A DNA stretch of 64,000 nucleotides from Bacteroidaceae bacterium (GCA_017464345.1 JAFUAH010000022.1:1-64000), one strand, 5' to 3'. Shown: positions 27,401 to 36,460, counted from the first letter of the stretch. Notes: a model not told the origin generated them from the sequence alone. Made by a program: numbers and translations.

Positions 27401-29376
27401 CGTTGCCCGAAAGTCTGACGCGCTGGAATCTCTTAGGCATTGCCCACACGGGTGACCTGAACTACCGGAACATCCGTGAGCAGGTGGAGGCACGCAAGGA
27501 TCTCGTGGCTCAGTTACATCTGCCTCGCTTCCTGCGTCCGGGTGACGAGGCCGTGCTCACCGCCACCGTGCGCAATGTGAGCGATGTGGCTCAGCAGGGA
27601 CGTGGTATGATGCAAGTGCTCGATGCCAAGACCGAAAAGGTGCTGAAACAGTGGAAAGCCGACATCCGTTTGGAGGCTCATCAAGACAGCGTCTTGCACT
27701 TCGCCGTATCAGTCCCCCTCACAGGGGAGACGGAGGGGACTATCGTCCGTTGGGCCGTGGAGGGCACCACGTGCAGCGATGGCGAACAGCGCCTATTGCC
27801 CATACTGCCGGCTACGATGCCTGTGACCAACACCGTTGCAATCACGGCCTACGACCCCTCGGTACAGCAAATCGACCTTTCAGCAATTTTCCCGGCGAAT
27901 GTCGCTCACCGGCGGCTGACTGTCGAATACACCACCCATCCAGAGCAATATGCCTTACAGGCACTGCCTGTGTTGGCACAGGCCAAGCATAGCGATGTGC
28001 TCTCATTGGTTGCGGCCTACTATGCAGGTGTGCTCGGCAAGGCACTGGATGTGAACATGCCCGATTCCACTGCGACCTATCTGGAACGGATAGCCGAATT
28101 GCAAACGTCAGACGGCGGTTTCCGTTGGTACCCGGGTATGCACTCGAGTCCTTACCTCACACGCGAAGTCTGCTATCTGCTTACCCGCTTGCGGATGCTG
28201 ACAGGGCAGCGCGTGGCAACCCAAGTCAATGAACGGGCGGTGCACTACCTGCTGACACAGCGCATTGATAGTACCTATCTGAGTGTGGCCGACCTGCGCA
28301 CGCTCTACATAGTCCAGTACAGTGGCGTCATCCTCTCGAAGGATGAGCAGAAGAAAGTGAACTTCCTCTTGAAAATGGCCAAGCGCGAGGATGCCGAGGA
28401 AGAGGGCTACGAACGTCAGGCTTTGCTGGCTATCGTGCTGAAACAGGCTGGGGCCGACCGAAAGGCACGCAAGTGTGCCGAACTTTTCCGCAAGTATATC
28501 GTATCGAACCCTCTGCGTGGCTCGTACATCGAGTTTCCCAAGGGAGCGTTTACCAGCATCGACCGCAAACTGCACATTCACGTGCAATTGATGGAAGCCC
28601 TGCAGCGCATCAACCCTGCTGACACTCTGCTCCTCGGTATGCGTCGTTACCTCTTGCAACAAAAGCGCACACAGGAATGGTCCACGCCTGTAAACTCGGC
28701 CAATGCCGTCTTTGCTTTGATGAATGGAGCAGAAGTGCAGCGTTCTACGAGTACGTCGAGCCGCCTCAGAGACCTGCTCACGCTCACTCGTCAGCATACC
28801 TCTGTGCAGAACTTTACGGCACAGAACGACACATTGGGCTATTTGCGTGATTCCATGGAAGTGGATGCACGGACGTTGCCCGTCCGGCTGCGCCTGCAAA
28901 AGTTCTCCAAGGGTGAGAGCTGGGGAGCAGTGTATGCCGATTTCCAGCAAAACTATGACCAGGTGGAAGCACGTGGTGAGGGGCTGACCGTCCGTGCCGA
29001 ATATCCCTCGGGAATGAAGCGCGGCAACCGCTACAAGGTGCGCTACTACATCTCGGCCGACCGCGACTATGAGTATGTTACTCTCCTGCTGCCACGACCT
29101 GCTGCCACGGAACCCGTCAATCAGCGTTCGGGCTATGCCTGGAGCGCTCAGTCCGGCATCGGATGGGGGGGGGGGCTAGGCTACTACCGTCAGGTGCACG
29201 ATGCAACCACAGAACTCAGTTTCCACCAGATTCCGCGTGGTGAATACCTCATTGAGGAAGACCTCTATGTGGAGCGCGAGGGTACCTACCATTCTGGCGT
29301 TTCAGTCATCCGCTGTGAGTATGCCGAGGAGTTCCAGGGACATAGTGCAGACACCGTACTGAAGATTGGACAGTGA
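24442..29376 (+). CDS. Large alpha-2-macroglobulin family protein
   Basis: A 1644-residue exported protein. The signal peptide is at about 1-19. An MG2 domain begins at about 450 (TDRNIYRPGQTVHVGG), a second macroglobulin domain with the NETAFFYPQL and NITFTLPESLTRWN motifs starts at about 965, and the alpha/alpha-toroid follows from about 1165. At the thioester position the sequence reads THPEQ rather than CxEQ, so it cannot form the covalent trap. Such proteins are thought to guard the periplasm against proteases. An 11-G run (29165-29175) encodes WGGG at 1575-1578 and is a potential slippage site. It probably heads a run with the next three genes. Confidence 0.88.
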   Translation: MRRIFIFICLSVAVTLSAAAKNQGKELHGLLLSYMQLEDLHPDSLERNIDSLKQCRLQSQDAARCAVYAAAIGRLYAERMYWRSVGTDLRDSALVWYGRALAERDVLAQTKAKQWKPFVVIGKDEGYFAGDMLNVVWRSMVGSVSKSVRDTASVLPKYGEMIASYRQRGLRTGALLLAIDSLYDAGHEVTEADLLRLRDQYADLPLCAELYLRLATEGDKTPQQRREWLQQGIARYPKYKRISALKNALTRLSDPVFQWDGPTHVYPGKQYLWRFTVRNVQAVVIDGKEHAFPVHDPVETFTDSIRWMAPAVGDYTLTFVPRTSAKLAEKVRPLEQKIRVSALQALCQAMPDGRVRFLVVDAQTGRPQGGVKIEAFAPNNDTVPYFVGQTDNYGKVSVRRWVRKGSSSESAQIRFRMSRGDETHLPITSVYAHADRWQGPPSDSAETVRLYTDRNIYRPGQTVHVGGIAYNQLDWDARAISGRTYLLELLDASHKSIEQRDVTTDDMGVFSTDFTLPEDGKNGYFQLRVGNLAYAHFRVEEYKRPTFEVTLSDSLLALPTDSPQSSASSLSSSAMSCVVRGFAANYDGTPLRNARVTGSYRWQHSWFYPAKRMPFSESQPLDTLETDDEGRFQYTLSLPQGDSRMRPSLFVSVDVLSQQGESHNAQHWYWRQWPTPPPTDPAKIDSTFLVRCVADSFAIDRPGRIAVTTNLRDVCLHYMLTAAGKVWTDTMLVLSQETRFIDIPYRPEYDQSATASFCFVQDERVFTDTKTIRLARPDNQLRMRWDTFRDLLQPGQQEEWRLTLLRPDGTPADASVMVTMYDASLDYFGQHQWNFNISRGHREYAVPFRSVWNETAGISAHAWYSQKTKKERPMTFTEVDGTLFHVGAYTRGMGGVRLYKNMMVASAAPMTAMATSMDGAIMEERAEAEVALRQDDGDVDDAASEDSTGASDDTLPLVPLRENFNETAFFYPQLRTDKDGKVNITFTLPESLTRWNLLGIAHTGDLNYRNIREQVEARKDLVAQLHLPRFLRPGDEAVLTATVRNVSDVAQQGRGMMQVLDAKTEKVLKQWKADIRLEAHQDSVLHFAVSVPLTGETEGTIVRWAVEGTTCSDGEQRLLPILPATMPVTNTVAITAYDPSVQQIDLSAIFPANVAHRRLTVEYTTHPEQYALQALPVLAQAKHSDVLSLVAAYYAGVLGKALDVNMPDSTATYLERIAELQTSDGGFRWYPGMHSSPYLTREVCYLLTRLRMLTGQRVATQVNERAVHYLLTQRIDSTYLSVADLRTLYIVQYSGVILSKDEQKKVNFLLKMAKREDAEEEGYERQALLAIVLKQAGADRKARKCAELFRKYIVSNPLRGSYIEFPKGAFTSIDRKLHIHVQLMEALQRINPADTLLLGMRRYLLQQKRTQEWSTPVNSANAVFALMNGAEVQRSTSTSSRLRDLLTLTRQHTSVQNFTAQNDTLGYLRDSMEVDARTLPVRLRLQKFSKGESWGAVYADFQQNYDQVEARGEGLTVRAEYPSGMKRGNRYKVRYYISADRDYEYVTLLLPRPAATEPVNQRSGYAWSAQSGIGWGGGLGYYRQVHDATTELSFHQIPRGEYLIEEDLYVEREGTYHSGVSVIRCEYAEEFQGHSADTVLKIGQ

Positions 29377-29442
29377 ACGAAAGAAACTGGATGATAAAAC
29401 CATGGAGAAGAAAAGTTTAACAGAAGCAAATATAAAGTGAAC

Positions 29443-30471
29443 ATGAGAAATTTGTGTATTTTCCTATTCTTTGCCCTGTTGGCCTCCGCCTGCGAGGAAG
29501 AAAAGAAAGGATTGGCAGAGTCGAAGGGATTGCCAGCCGAATTGGTGGTTGTGGTCTCTCCACAGATGTCAAAGAACGAGAACGAGGATACGCTGAACAG
29601 TGTGGTGGATGCTGATGCACCAGGGCTGGCCTCGTCCGAGCGTATCTTCCGTTCGATGACCATCGGTGAGAAGGTCTACGAAAAGGGCTTTAAAATGATG
29701 CACTCACAGCTATTCGTAAAGATAGACCCCAGCGTGAAGGAACCCTCCTTGGGCATAGCCCACGACGTGTATGCCACTCCGCAATTGCAAATCATGGTGA
29801 AGGCCCCCACGGAGAAGCAGATGCGCCAGTATCTGAGCCAGAATCGTGAGCGCATACAGAACCTGATACTCGACTTTCAGCTCGACCGCTTTGCCGGCAT
29901 ATTGCGCCGCCAATATAGCAAGAAGACCCTGGATGACCTGCGCCCCCTGGGATATGAGGTCTTCATGCCTGTGGATCTTGTTGCGACGAAGTCAGGCAAG
30001 AATTTCCTCTGGGCCTCCTCGAATAGGGGAGGGGATCGGGACGTGAATTTCGTCTTTTACACCTATCCCTGGAATGGCGAGAACGTGGCAGATACGAGTC
30101 TCTTCGTGGCCCGTCGCGACTCTGTGATGAAGGCCAATATCCCTGGTAGCCAACCCGACCAATGGATGACGACTGCGCGTGGCGAGCAAGGCATCCCTGT
30201 GGTGTGGGCGTCGCTGCGCAAAATCGGAGGAGAGGCCCGTTACGAGGTGCGTGGCCTGTGGGAGATGCATCATGCCTTCATGGGTGGTCCCTTCGTGTCT
30301 TTGGTGACGGTGGACACCGTGGAGCGCCGCGTGGTAGTAGGCGAGGGCTTTGTTTTCTCGCCCAACAGTTCGAAGCGCGACCTCCTGCGCTCCGTCGAGG
30401 CTGGTCTGCGCACCATCCAGAAGTCCACGAAACCTGTGGATAGAACCCACTATCCGGATTTGCCGAAATGA
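29443..30471 (+). CDS. DUF4837 family lipoprotein
   Basis: A 342-residue protein from ATG 29443; a GTG two codons earlier is possible. It has a lipoprotein signal with Cys at about 17 (LLASAC), so it is anchored to a membrane. The body matches the Bacteroidetes DUF4837 family: SSERIFRSMTI, LGIAHDVYATPQL, GKNFLWASSN and RGLWEMHHAFMGGPFV. Function is unknown. It follows the macroglobulin gene by 66 nt on the same strand. Confidence 0.83.
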   Translation: MRNLCIFLFFALLASACEEEKKGLAESKGLPAELVVVVSPQMSKNENEDTLNSVVDADAPGLASSERIFRSMTIGEKVYEKGFKMMHSQLFVKIDPSVKEPSLGIAHDVYATPQLQIMVKAPTEKQMRQYLSQNRERIQNLILDFQLDRFAGILRRQYSKKTLDDLRPLGYEVFMPVDLVATKSGKNFLWASSNRGGDRDVNFVFYTYPWNGENVADTSLFVARRDSVMKANIPGSQPDQWMTTARGEQGIPVVWASLRKIGGEARYEVRGLWEMHHAFMGGPFVSLVTVDTVERRVVVGEGFVFSPNSSKRDLLRSVEAGLRTIQKSTKPVDRTHYPDLPK

Positions 30472-30554
30472 TTTCGAGATGAACAAAAGAAAGTAGCCCA
30501 TGGGCCTAACATGCGTGTAACATGGGCCTAACATGAAAATGACATGAGACTGAC

Positions 30555-31643
30555 ATGAAAAGAAGAATTCACACCACGCTGTTTCTGCTCGGGGGCTTCT
30601 GTGCTGCCGTAGTCGCACAACCTTGTTTCTCGCCCACTGCCTCTGCACTCAGTGTCGGAGACATACTGTTCCAGAATCCCAAGACCGTGGCTTTTGACTT
30701 TGAGAACACCGGCAATGCCCCACTGCTGATAACGGATGTACACCCCTCCTGTGGCTGCTTGACGGTGGACTTTCCCCGTCAGCCCATCCCTGCCGGACAG
30801 GCTGGTATCATCACGGCCACCTATGACGCGGCCTTGATGGGTACAATCTATCGTGAGCTGGCCGTGTACACCAACGTGCAGGCGGAACCCTACTATCTCT
30901 CCTTCCGTGGCAGGGTGGTGGAGACGGCCACCGACTATGACGATGATTTTCCCATCCAGTTGGGCACGCTCCGTCTGAGCAGCAACTACGTGGAGTACGA
31001 CAATGTGCAGCGGGGCGACCAGCCTGTGGTGGAACTGCAGGTGGCCAACGTGGGCGACCAGCCCTACGTGCCCCAGCTGATGCACTTGCCCGAGTATCTG
31101 ATGGCCGAGTATCTGCCTGCCAAGGTGCAGCCGGGCCGCACGGGCCGCATACGTCTGACATTGGACAGCAATCGCCTCTTCCTGGACGGGCTGAACCAGA
31201 CCAGCATCTACCTGGCGCGGAAGATGGGTGACCAGATAGGCGAACAGAATGAGATTGTGGTCTCCAGCGTCCTGCTGCCTGCGTTTCGCAACTTGACGGC
31301 GGAGCAGATGGCCCGTGCCCCACGCATGGTGATGATGGACGGTGGAGAGGCGCTGACCAGTGGCGAGACCACTGTGGTGATGGGGACGAAGAAACGTGTG
31401 ACGAAGGTTCTCACCCTGACCAATGAAGGGGAGGAGATGTTGGAAATCAGTGCCGTACAGGTTTTCAACCGTGCACTGACGGTGAGCCTGGGCGAGCGTC
31501 ACATAGCCCCCCACAAAGCCACAAAACTGAAAATCACCGTGGACGCACACGAACTGCAACGGGCAAAGAGCGGTCCCCGCCTGTTGCTGATTACCAACGA
31601 TCCGCACCACGCCAAAACGGAACTGAGCATCAACGTGGAGTGA
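30555..31643 (+). CDS. DUF1573 domain protein
   Basis: A 362-residue exported protein. After a signal peptide (about 1-22) comes a DUF1573 Ig-like domain with the typical FENTGNAPLLITDVHPSCGC stretch at about 51-70, followed by further beta-rich Ig-like repeats to the end. DUF1573 proteins are abundant in Bacteroidetes, exported, and of unknown role. The 83-nt gap before it holds short ACATG repeats but no gene. Confidence 0.83.
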   Translation: MKRRIHTTLFLLGGFCAAVVAQPCFSPTASALSVGDILFQNPKTVAFDFENTGNAPLLITDVHPSCGCLTVDFPRQPIPAGQAGIITATYDAALMGTIYRELAVYTNVQAEPYYLSFRGRVVETATDYDDDFPIQLGTLRLSSNYVEYDNVQRGDQPVVELQVANVGDQPYVPQLMHLPEYLMAEYLPAKVQPGRTGRIRLTLDSNRLFLDGLNQTSIYLARKMGDQIGEQNEIVVSSVLLPAFRNLTAEQMARAPRMVMMDGGEALTSGETTVVMGTKKRVTKVLTLTNEGEEMLEISAVQVFNRALTVSLGERHIAPHKATKLKITVDAHELQRAKSGPRLLLITNDPHHAKTELSINVE

Positions 31644-31706
31644 GCCATTCGCCGGCAAGGACGTATGCGGCAAACCGATACAATCAGGATAATTCGAAGA
31701 AAAGAT

Positions 31707-32804
31707 ATGGAACATCCAGAGAACAGTGAAGCATACAAGGGACTGACCGTGAACAGCGGTGTAGGTCCAGTGTCAATCGTAAATCCCTATCTGAAGCGGG
31801 GGCGCTTTGCCCGTCGGCAACTGACGGCTGACGACTATGTGGAAGGCATACTCAAGGGCAGTTCGGCCATTCTGGGTCAGGCTGTCACGCTGGTGGAAAG
31901 CACCAATCCGGAACATCAGGCTATTGCCCAGGAGGTGATAGAGAAGTGCCTGCCCTACAGCGGTCGGAGCGTGCGCATCGGCATCAGTGGTGTGCCAGGC
32001 GCCGGAAAGAGTACGAGCATCGACGAGTTTGGCATCCATGTGCTCCGGGAATACGGAGGCAAACTGGCTGTTCTGGCCATCGACCCCAGTTCGGAGCGCA
32101 CGAAGGGCAGCATCCTGGGCGACAAGACACGCATGGAGAAACTTTCGGTGCATCCCGACTCCTTCATCCGTCCCAGCCCATCGGCTGGTTCGCTGGGCGG
32201 TGTGGCCCGCAAGACGCGTGAGACCATCATCCTCTGCGAGGCTGCGGGCTACGACAAAATATTTGTGGAGACCGTGGGCGTGGGCCAGAGCGAGACGGCC
32301 TGTCACTCGATGGTGGACTTTTTCCTGCTCATCCAGTTAGCCGGCACGGGCGACGAGTTGCAGGGCATCAAGCGTGGCATCATGGAGATGGCCGACGGCA
32401 TCGTCATCAACAAGTGTGACGGGGAGAACGTGGAGAAGTGCCAGCTGGCAGCCTCGCATTTCCGTAATGCCTTGCACCTGTTCCCGCCCACCGAGAGCGG
32501 ATGGATGCCCAAGGTGCTGTGCTACTCGGGCTTCTTCGGTCTGGGCATCAAGGAAGTGTGGGATATGGTCTACGAATATTTCGGCTTTGTGAAGAAGAAC
32601 GGCTACTTCGACTATCGTCGCAACGAACAGGCCAAGTACTGGATGTACGAAAGCATCAACGAGCAACTGCGGAACAACTTCTATCAGAATCCCACCATTG
32701 CCGATATGCTGAAACTGTCGGAAAAAAGTGTGCTGAACGGGGAGAAGACCTCATTCGTGGCCGCCAAGCAGTTGCTCGACACGTATTTTGCACTCCTCCA
32801 TTAG
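31707..32804 (+). CDS. meaB: Methylmalonyl-CoA mutase-associated GTPase MeaB
   Basis: A 365-residue GTPase of the MeaB/ArgK family from ATG 31707 (MEHPENSEAYKG). The P-loop GVPGAGKST is at about 95-103, with DPSS, ETVGVGQSE and NKCDGEN (G4 motif NKxD) following. MeaB guards the cobalamin enzyme methylmalonyl-CoA mutase against inactivation and aids cofactor loading, in the succinate-propionate pathway used by many Bacteroidales. Its last 54 bases overlap the end of ispH on the opposite strand. Confidence 0.93.
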   Translation: MEHPENSEAYKGLTVNSGVGPVSIVNPYLKRGRFARRQLTADDYVEGILKGSSAILGQAVTLVESTNPEHQAIAQEVIEKCLPYSGRSVRIGISGVPGAGKSTSIDEFGIHVLREYGGKLAVLAIDPSSERTKGSILGDKTRMEKLSVHPDSFIRPSPSAGSLGGVARKTRETIILCEAAGYDKIFVETVGVGQSETACHSMVDFFLLIQLAGTGDELQGIKRGIMEMADGIVINKCDGENVEKCQLAASHFRNALHLFPPTESGWMPKVLCYSGFFGLGIKEVWDMVYEYFGFVKKNGYFDYRRNEQAKYWMYESINEQLRNNFYQNPTIADMLKLSEKSVLNGEKTSFVAAKQLLDTYFALLH

Positions 32805-33626
32805 CCACTTCGGGGTGCTCGTGGCGCCACAGATACCTATTGAATCGCAGTTAGTCAGCCAGCGGGGTAGAATCTCGCTGGCTGCGTCTATCATGTAGCT
32901 TTGCGGATTGACGCGCTTGCACTCGCTGAAGAGCACACGACCGTTGCTCGACTTGCGACCGCAGACAAAGAGCACCACATCATGCCGGGAGGCAAAGTCG
33001 CGGATGTGCGGCATGCGGTTGGCTACCTGCCGACAGATGGTATCGTAGTACTTGAAAGTTGCCGTGGGACTGATATGCGCCTTGATGTATTCCACGATGC
33101 GGCGAAACTCGTCAAGAGGCTTTGTCGTCTGGCTGTAGAGGCAGATGTCCCGGCTGAAGTCGAGGCTCTGGACATCCTCGGGACGTTCGATGACAATGGC
33201 TTTCCCTTCGGTCTGTCCCACCAGTCCCAGCACCTCGGCATGGCCCGGTTTCCCGAAGATGACTATTTGCTTGCGATGCTCTGGGTCGCTGTCGTACTCC
33301 CCCTTGATGCGTTCTTGCAAGTGCAGCACCACGGGACAGGTGGCATCGATGATGTCGATGCGGTTAGCCCGGGCCAGTGCGTAGGTTTGAGGCGGTTCGC
33401 CGTGGGCCCGCAGCAGCACGGTGGCCCCCTGCAGTCGTTTGTATTCGTCGTGCCCGATAGTGATGAGGCCCAGTCGGCTCAGTCGGTCGCACTCCATCGA
33501 GTTGTGTACGATGTCGCCCAGGCAGTACAGAGGCTGTGTGCTGCCCTCCAGCACCTCCTCGGCCTTGCCGATGGCGCGAGTCACGCCGAAGCAGAATCCG
33601 CTCCCGTTATCTATCTCTACTTTCAT
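32751..33626 (-). CDS. ispH: 4-hydroxy-3-methylbut-2-enyl diphosphate reductase
   Basis: A 291-residue iron-sulfur enzyme. The three cluster-binding cysteines are C12 (GFCFGV), C97 (DATCPVV) and C198 (DTICRQV). H41 (DIVHN), H75 (RAHG) and H129 (GKPGHAE) are substrate-binding residues known in the family. It makes isopentenyl and dimethylallyl diphosphate in the MEP pathway. It is 148 nt upstream-facing of the palindrome and follows cmk in the same direction, so the two may be cotranscribed. Its 3' end overlaps meaB. Confidence 0.95.
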   Translation of the reverse strand: MKVEIDNGSGFCFGVTRAIGKAEEVLEGSTQPLYCLGDIVHNSMECDRLSRLGLITIGHDEYKRLQGATVLLRAHGEPPQTYALARANRIDIIDATCPVVLHLQERIKGEYDSDPEHRKQIVIFGKPGHAEVLGLVGQTEGKAIVIERPEDVQSLDFSRDICLYSQTTKPLDEFRRIVEYIKAHISPTATFKYYDTICRQVANRMPHIRDFASRHDVVLFVCGRKSSNGRVLFSECKRVNPQSYMIDAASEILPRWLTNCDSIGICGATSTPKWLMEECKIRVEQLLGGHE

Positions 33627-33659
33627 CTTTTGCTTTTGAAGTGTTCCCTCTGTCCTTTT

Positions 33660-33751
33660 GCTTGTGGGTCAATTGTCCGTCAAGCGAAACCTGCCCGAGT
33701 CTGGGCTTCGTCCCGTACGGGTTTCGCTTGACGGACAATTGACCCACAAGC
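33660..33751. repeat. 32-bp perfect inverted repeat between cmk and ispH
   Basis: Arms 33660-33691 and 33720-33751 are perfectly complementary. The 28-nt spacer carries its own small stem (GCCC/GGGC, 33693-33706). It fills most of the 148-nt gap between two minus-strand genes. There is no transposase and no T run; it may be a miniature element, an RNA processing hairpin, or a binding dyad. Confidence 0.75.
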
Positions 33752-33774
33752 GTATCCCCTACGGCACCCTCTGC

Positions 33775-34464
33775 TCATTCCCCAGCCACGCGTTCGTAAG
33801 CAGCCCGGAGCCACTCTCGCTGTTCGGGGATAGTCATGTGGCTGTTGTCCAGCACTACGGCATCCGCAGCCTGGCGTAGCGGGCTGATGTCGCGGTGAGT
33901 GTCGATGTAGTCGCGCTCCTGTACGTTGTGCAGTATCTCCTCCAGGTCGCACGTCTCGCCCTTAGCCGTCAGTTCGTCGTAGCGGCGGCGGGCACGCACC
34001 TCGGCACTGGCGGTGACGAAGATTTTCAGTTCGGCATCGGGGAACACCGTAGTCCCGATGTCCCGACCGTCCATGATGATACCCTTCTCCAGTCCCATGC
34101 GCTGCTGCTGGCGCACCATCTCCTGGCGTACGAATCCCAGTGCCGCTATGGGGCTGACGTGGTTGCTCACCTCCAGGGAGCGTATGCGGTCCTCCACCCG
34201 TGTGCCGTTGAGGTAGGTGTCGGGGCGCCCCCGTTCGGGATTGAAGCGGAAGGCAATCTCTATGCCGGGCATTTCCTGTCGGAGACGTTCCTCATCGATG
34301 TGGTCACCCTGTATGATGCCGTGCTCCAGGGCAAAGAGTGTGACGGCGCGGTACATGGCACCGCTGTCCACGTAGATATATCCGATTTCGCGGGCCAGGT
34401 CCTTGGCCATAGTGCTTTTTCCGCAGGAGGAGTAGCCGTCGACGGCAATGGTTATCTTCTTCAT
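33775..34464 (-). CDS. cmk: Cytidylate kinase
   Basis: A 229-residue P-loop kinase with GYSSCGKST at about 10-18, [11 protein letters not shown] at about 32-42 and [13 protein letters not shown] near 128-140. These are the CMP-binding and lid motifs of bacterial CMP kinases. It phosphorylates CMP and dCMP in the cytoplasm for nucleic-acid and lipid precursor synthesis. It is upstream of ispH on the same strand. Confidence 0.94.
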   Translation of the reverse strand: MKKITIAVDGYSSCGKSTMAKDLAREIGYIYVDSGAMYRAVTLFALEHGIIQGDHIDEERLRQEMPGIEIAFRFNPERGRPDTYLNGTRVEDRIRSLEVSNHVSPIAALGFVRQEMVRQQQRMGLEKGIIMDGRDIGTTVFPDAELKIFVTASAEVRARRRYDELTAKGETCDLEEILHNVQERDYIDTHRDISPLRQAADAVVLDNSHMTIPEQREWLRAAYERVAGE

Positions 34465-34550
34465 AGTTAAGTGGGTGAGTGCAATTGGTCTCTATATTTG
34501 TGTTAGTATTCCATAATAAAATATATAGCGCGTGCGAACAGTGCCCGGCC

Positions 34551-35531
34551 TTACAAGCTATAGGAGGCACTGACAGACAGCGTCGGTGAGCTGACGTGGT
34601 ACTTTGCATAGGCCAGGCCGAACTTGAATCCCTTGATGTTCAGTCCGGCGCCCACCGAAAGGCCTGCAGCGTGGCTGGAGCCGGCAGCCTTCATCTCGTA
34701 GGCACGGCGGAAGTTGTATCCGGCAGCGATGTAAAATTGCTGTGTAGGTATGATGTCCACACCGAAGCAGAAGTGATTCATCAGTATGCTGCTGCCCTTG
34801 GGTTCCTTGCTGACGTGATAATAGTATTTGCCGTTCCAGCGTGTCAGGTCCACGAGGGTCAGGCTGAAGCGTATCGGCGCGTGGCCCAGGCTCTTGGAGA
34901 AGCCCACTTGCAGGTCGAAGGGCAGCCGTTCGTGCTTGTCGCCAAAGGCCTTCACCTGGCCACCCAGGTTGGCCGCCACGGCAGACAGCGAGAAGTCGTG
35001 TTCGTCGTCATAGTAGTTCAGACCCAGGTCCACGGCCAGCCCCACGGACGTGTAGTCGGCATACCGCGAGTAGATGAACTTGCCCGTGGCACCGCCCACC
35101 CAGTGGTCGCTCAGACTGTAGCTGTACATGCCGCTGAGGCCCATGTCCAAGGCTCGCGCGTCGCCCAGTTCCTCGCCTGTGGCCAGTGTCTCCTTCATCG
35201 CCCCGTAGCCCACGAACTGCACGCCAGTCCCCCAGGTGCCCCGCTTCCCTGCCACGCGCGAGAAGGCAGCGCTGCCCGTCTTGGCACCGCGCAGGTAAGT
35301 CATGAAGTTCAGGTTCAGGGAATTGTCGCTGACGCTGGCCAGCAAGGCCGGATTCTGGAACGTCAGCGATGGGTCGTCCTCGATGAGGGAGATATTCTTG
35401 CCGCCCAGGGCCGTAGTGTGGGCCGAGGTGGGCAGCTTCAGGAAGTTGAAGACGCTGCCACTCTCCTGCGCCCACGCTGGGGCTGTCAGGCAGAGGCTAC
35501 ACCAGACGACTATGGTACGGACGGCCTTCAT
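34551..35531 (-). CDS. porQ: Type IX secretion system outer-membrane protein PorQ
   Basis: A 326-residue beta-barrel from ATG 35531 (MKAVRTIVV); the open frame continues 21 codons upstream, across the predicted promoter. A signal peptide ends near WAQE. The start of the mature part, GSVFNFLKLPTSAHTTALGG, is the diagnostic PorQ segment (SARTAALGG-like). PorQ works with PorU, PorV and PorZ in attaching T9SS cargo at the cell surface. No T9SS cargo tail is seen elsewhere in the window. Confidence 0.88.
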   Translation of the reverse strand: MKAVRTIVVWCSLCLTAPAWAQESGSVFNFLKLPTSAHTTALGGKNISLIEDDPSLTFQNPALLASVSDNSLNLNFMTYLRGAKTGSAAFSRVAGKRGTWGTGVQFVGYGAMKETLATGEELGDARALDMGLSGMYSYSLSDHWVGGATGKFIYSRYADYTSVGLAVDLGLNYYDDEHDFSLSAVAANLGGQVKAFGDKHERLPFDLQVGFSKSLGHAPIRFSLTLVDLTRWNGKYYYHVSKEPKGSSILMNHFCFGVDIIPTQQFYIAAGYNFRRAYEMKAAGSSHAAGLSVGAGLNIKGFKFGLAYAKYHVSSPTLSVSASYSL

Positions 35532-35549
35532 GTTTTTCGGATTCGCCCC

Positions 35550-35557
35550 CAAAGGTA
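35550..35557 (-). promoter_or_regulatory. Candidate -7 element of porQ
   Basis: Minus-strand TACCTTTG, 18 nt before the porQ ATG; no good -33 match. Confidence 0.45.
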
Positions 35558-35684
35558 CGTTTTTTTTAAGAGATAACCACATCTTTAACGTCAAAACTGG
35601 CCGAAAAGTTGTGTGCGGAGCATAAAATTGTGTAAAATATGAAAAAAAAGCACCGCAGAGGGGGCGTAAATGAAAAAAATGTGT

Positions 35685-35692
35685 TACATTTG
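35685..35692 (+). promoter_or_regulatory. Candidate -7 element of the TonB gene
   Basis: TACATTTG, 33 nt before the ATG at 35726, in the 194-nt divergent gap with porQ. Confidence 0.45.
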
Positions 35693-35725
35693 TTGCCGAA
35701 GTAAAGATAATTAACGAAAATCTAT

Positions 35726-36442
35726 ATGGAAAACGTAGAAAACAAAACCGTCAATGTCGATCTCTCCGTACAGTCGGGGACCAGTTTGCTGATTGGCTAT
35801 GTGCTCGTTTTGGCCGCTATCTTCGTGGCCTTTGAGTGGACGCAGCGCGAAATCAAAATTGATGAAAGCAATGAACCATTGTTCACCTATGCTCAGGAGG
35901 AGGACATGATTCCCATCACCAAACAGGAACAGCCAATGGCTGCCCCCTCACCAGCAGCTGCCCCCATGACGCCCGAAGTCCTGGACGTCGTGGACGACAA
36001 CGAAGAGATTGTTGAAGAGGAAATCCAGACCACCGAGGAGGTGAACCAGAGCATCGTGGCCGTTGTGGGCACGGGTGCGCCCACGGCCGTCGTGTCGGGT
36101 CCTCCCGCTCCCGTAGTGGAAGAGGTGGATGACGACCGCATTCTGGATATTCCCGAAGAGAACGCAGAATTCCCGGGCGACGTGAACGCTTGGCTGACGA
36201 AGAATATCAAGTATCCTCCCGTATGTCAGGAAAATAACATCCAGGGGCGCGTCAGCGTGCAGTTCGTCATCAACAAGGACGGTTCCATCGTAGACGTGAA
36301 AGTGCTCCGCACACCGGATCCCGACCTCGGCAAGGAAGCAGAGCGTGTGGTGAAGTCCATGCCTAAGTGGAAGCCCGCACGTCAGGGTAACAAGACCGTG
36401 CGTCAGCGCTACGTGCTGCCCGTCATGTTCCGTCTGAGCTAA
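35726..36442 (+). CDS. TonB family energy-transducing protein
   Basis: A 238-residue protein. An inner-membrane anchor at about 20-37 is followed by a Pro/Glu-rich periplasmic stretch (about 65-150). The C-terminal TonB domain (about 160-238) includes IKYPPVCQENNIQGRVSVQF and MPKWKPARQGNKTVRQRYVLP. It would pass proton-motive energy to outer-membrane receptors such as the barrel at 2224. ExbB and ExbD are not nearby. A terminator follows. Confidence 0.88.
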   Translation: MENVENKTVNVDLSVQSGTSLLIGYVLVLAAIFVAFEWTQREIKIDESNEPLFTYAQEEDMIPITKQEQPMAAPSPAAAPMTPEVLDVVDDNEEIVEEEIQTTEEVNQSIVAVVGTGAPTAVVSGPPAPVVEEVDDDRILDIPEENAEFPGDVNAWLTKNIKYPPVCQENNIQGRVSVQFVINKDGSIVDVKVLRTPDPDLGKEAERVVKSMPKWKPARQGNKTVRQRYVLPVMFRLS

Positions 36443-36460
36443 AACAAGGCTACACATAAG

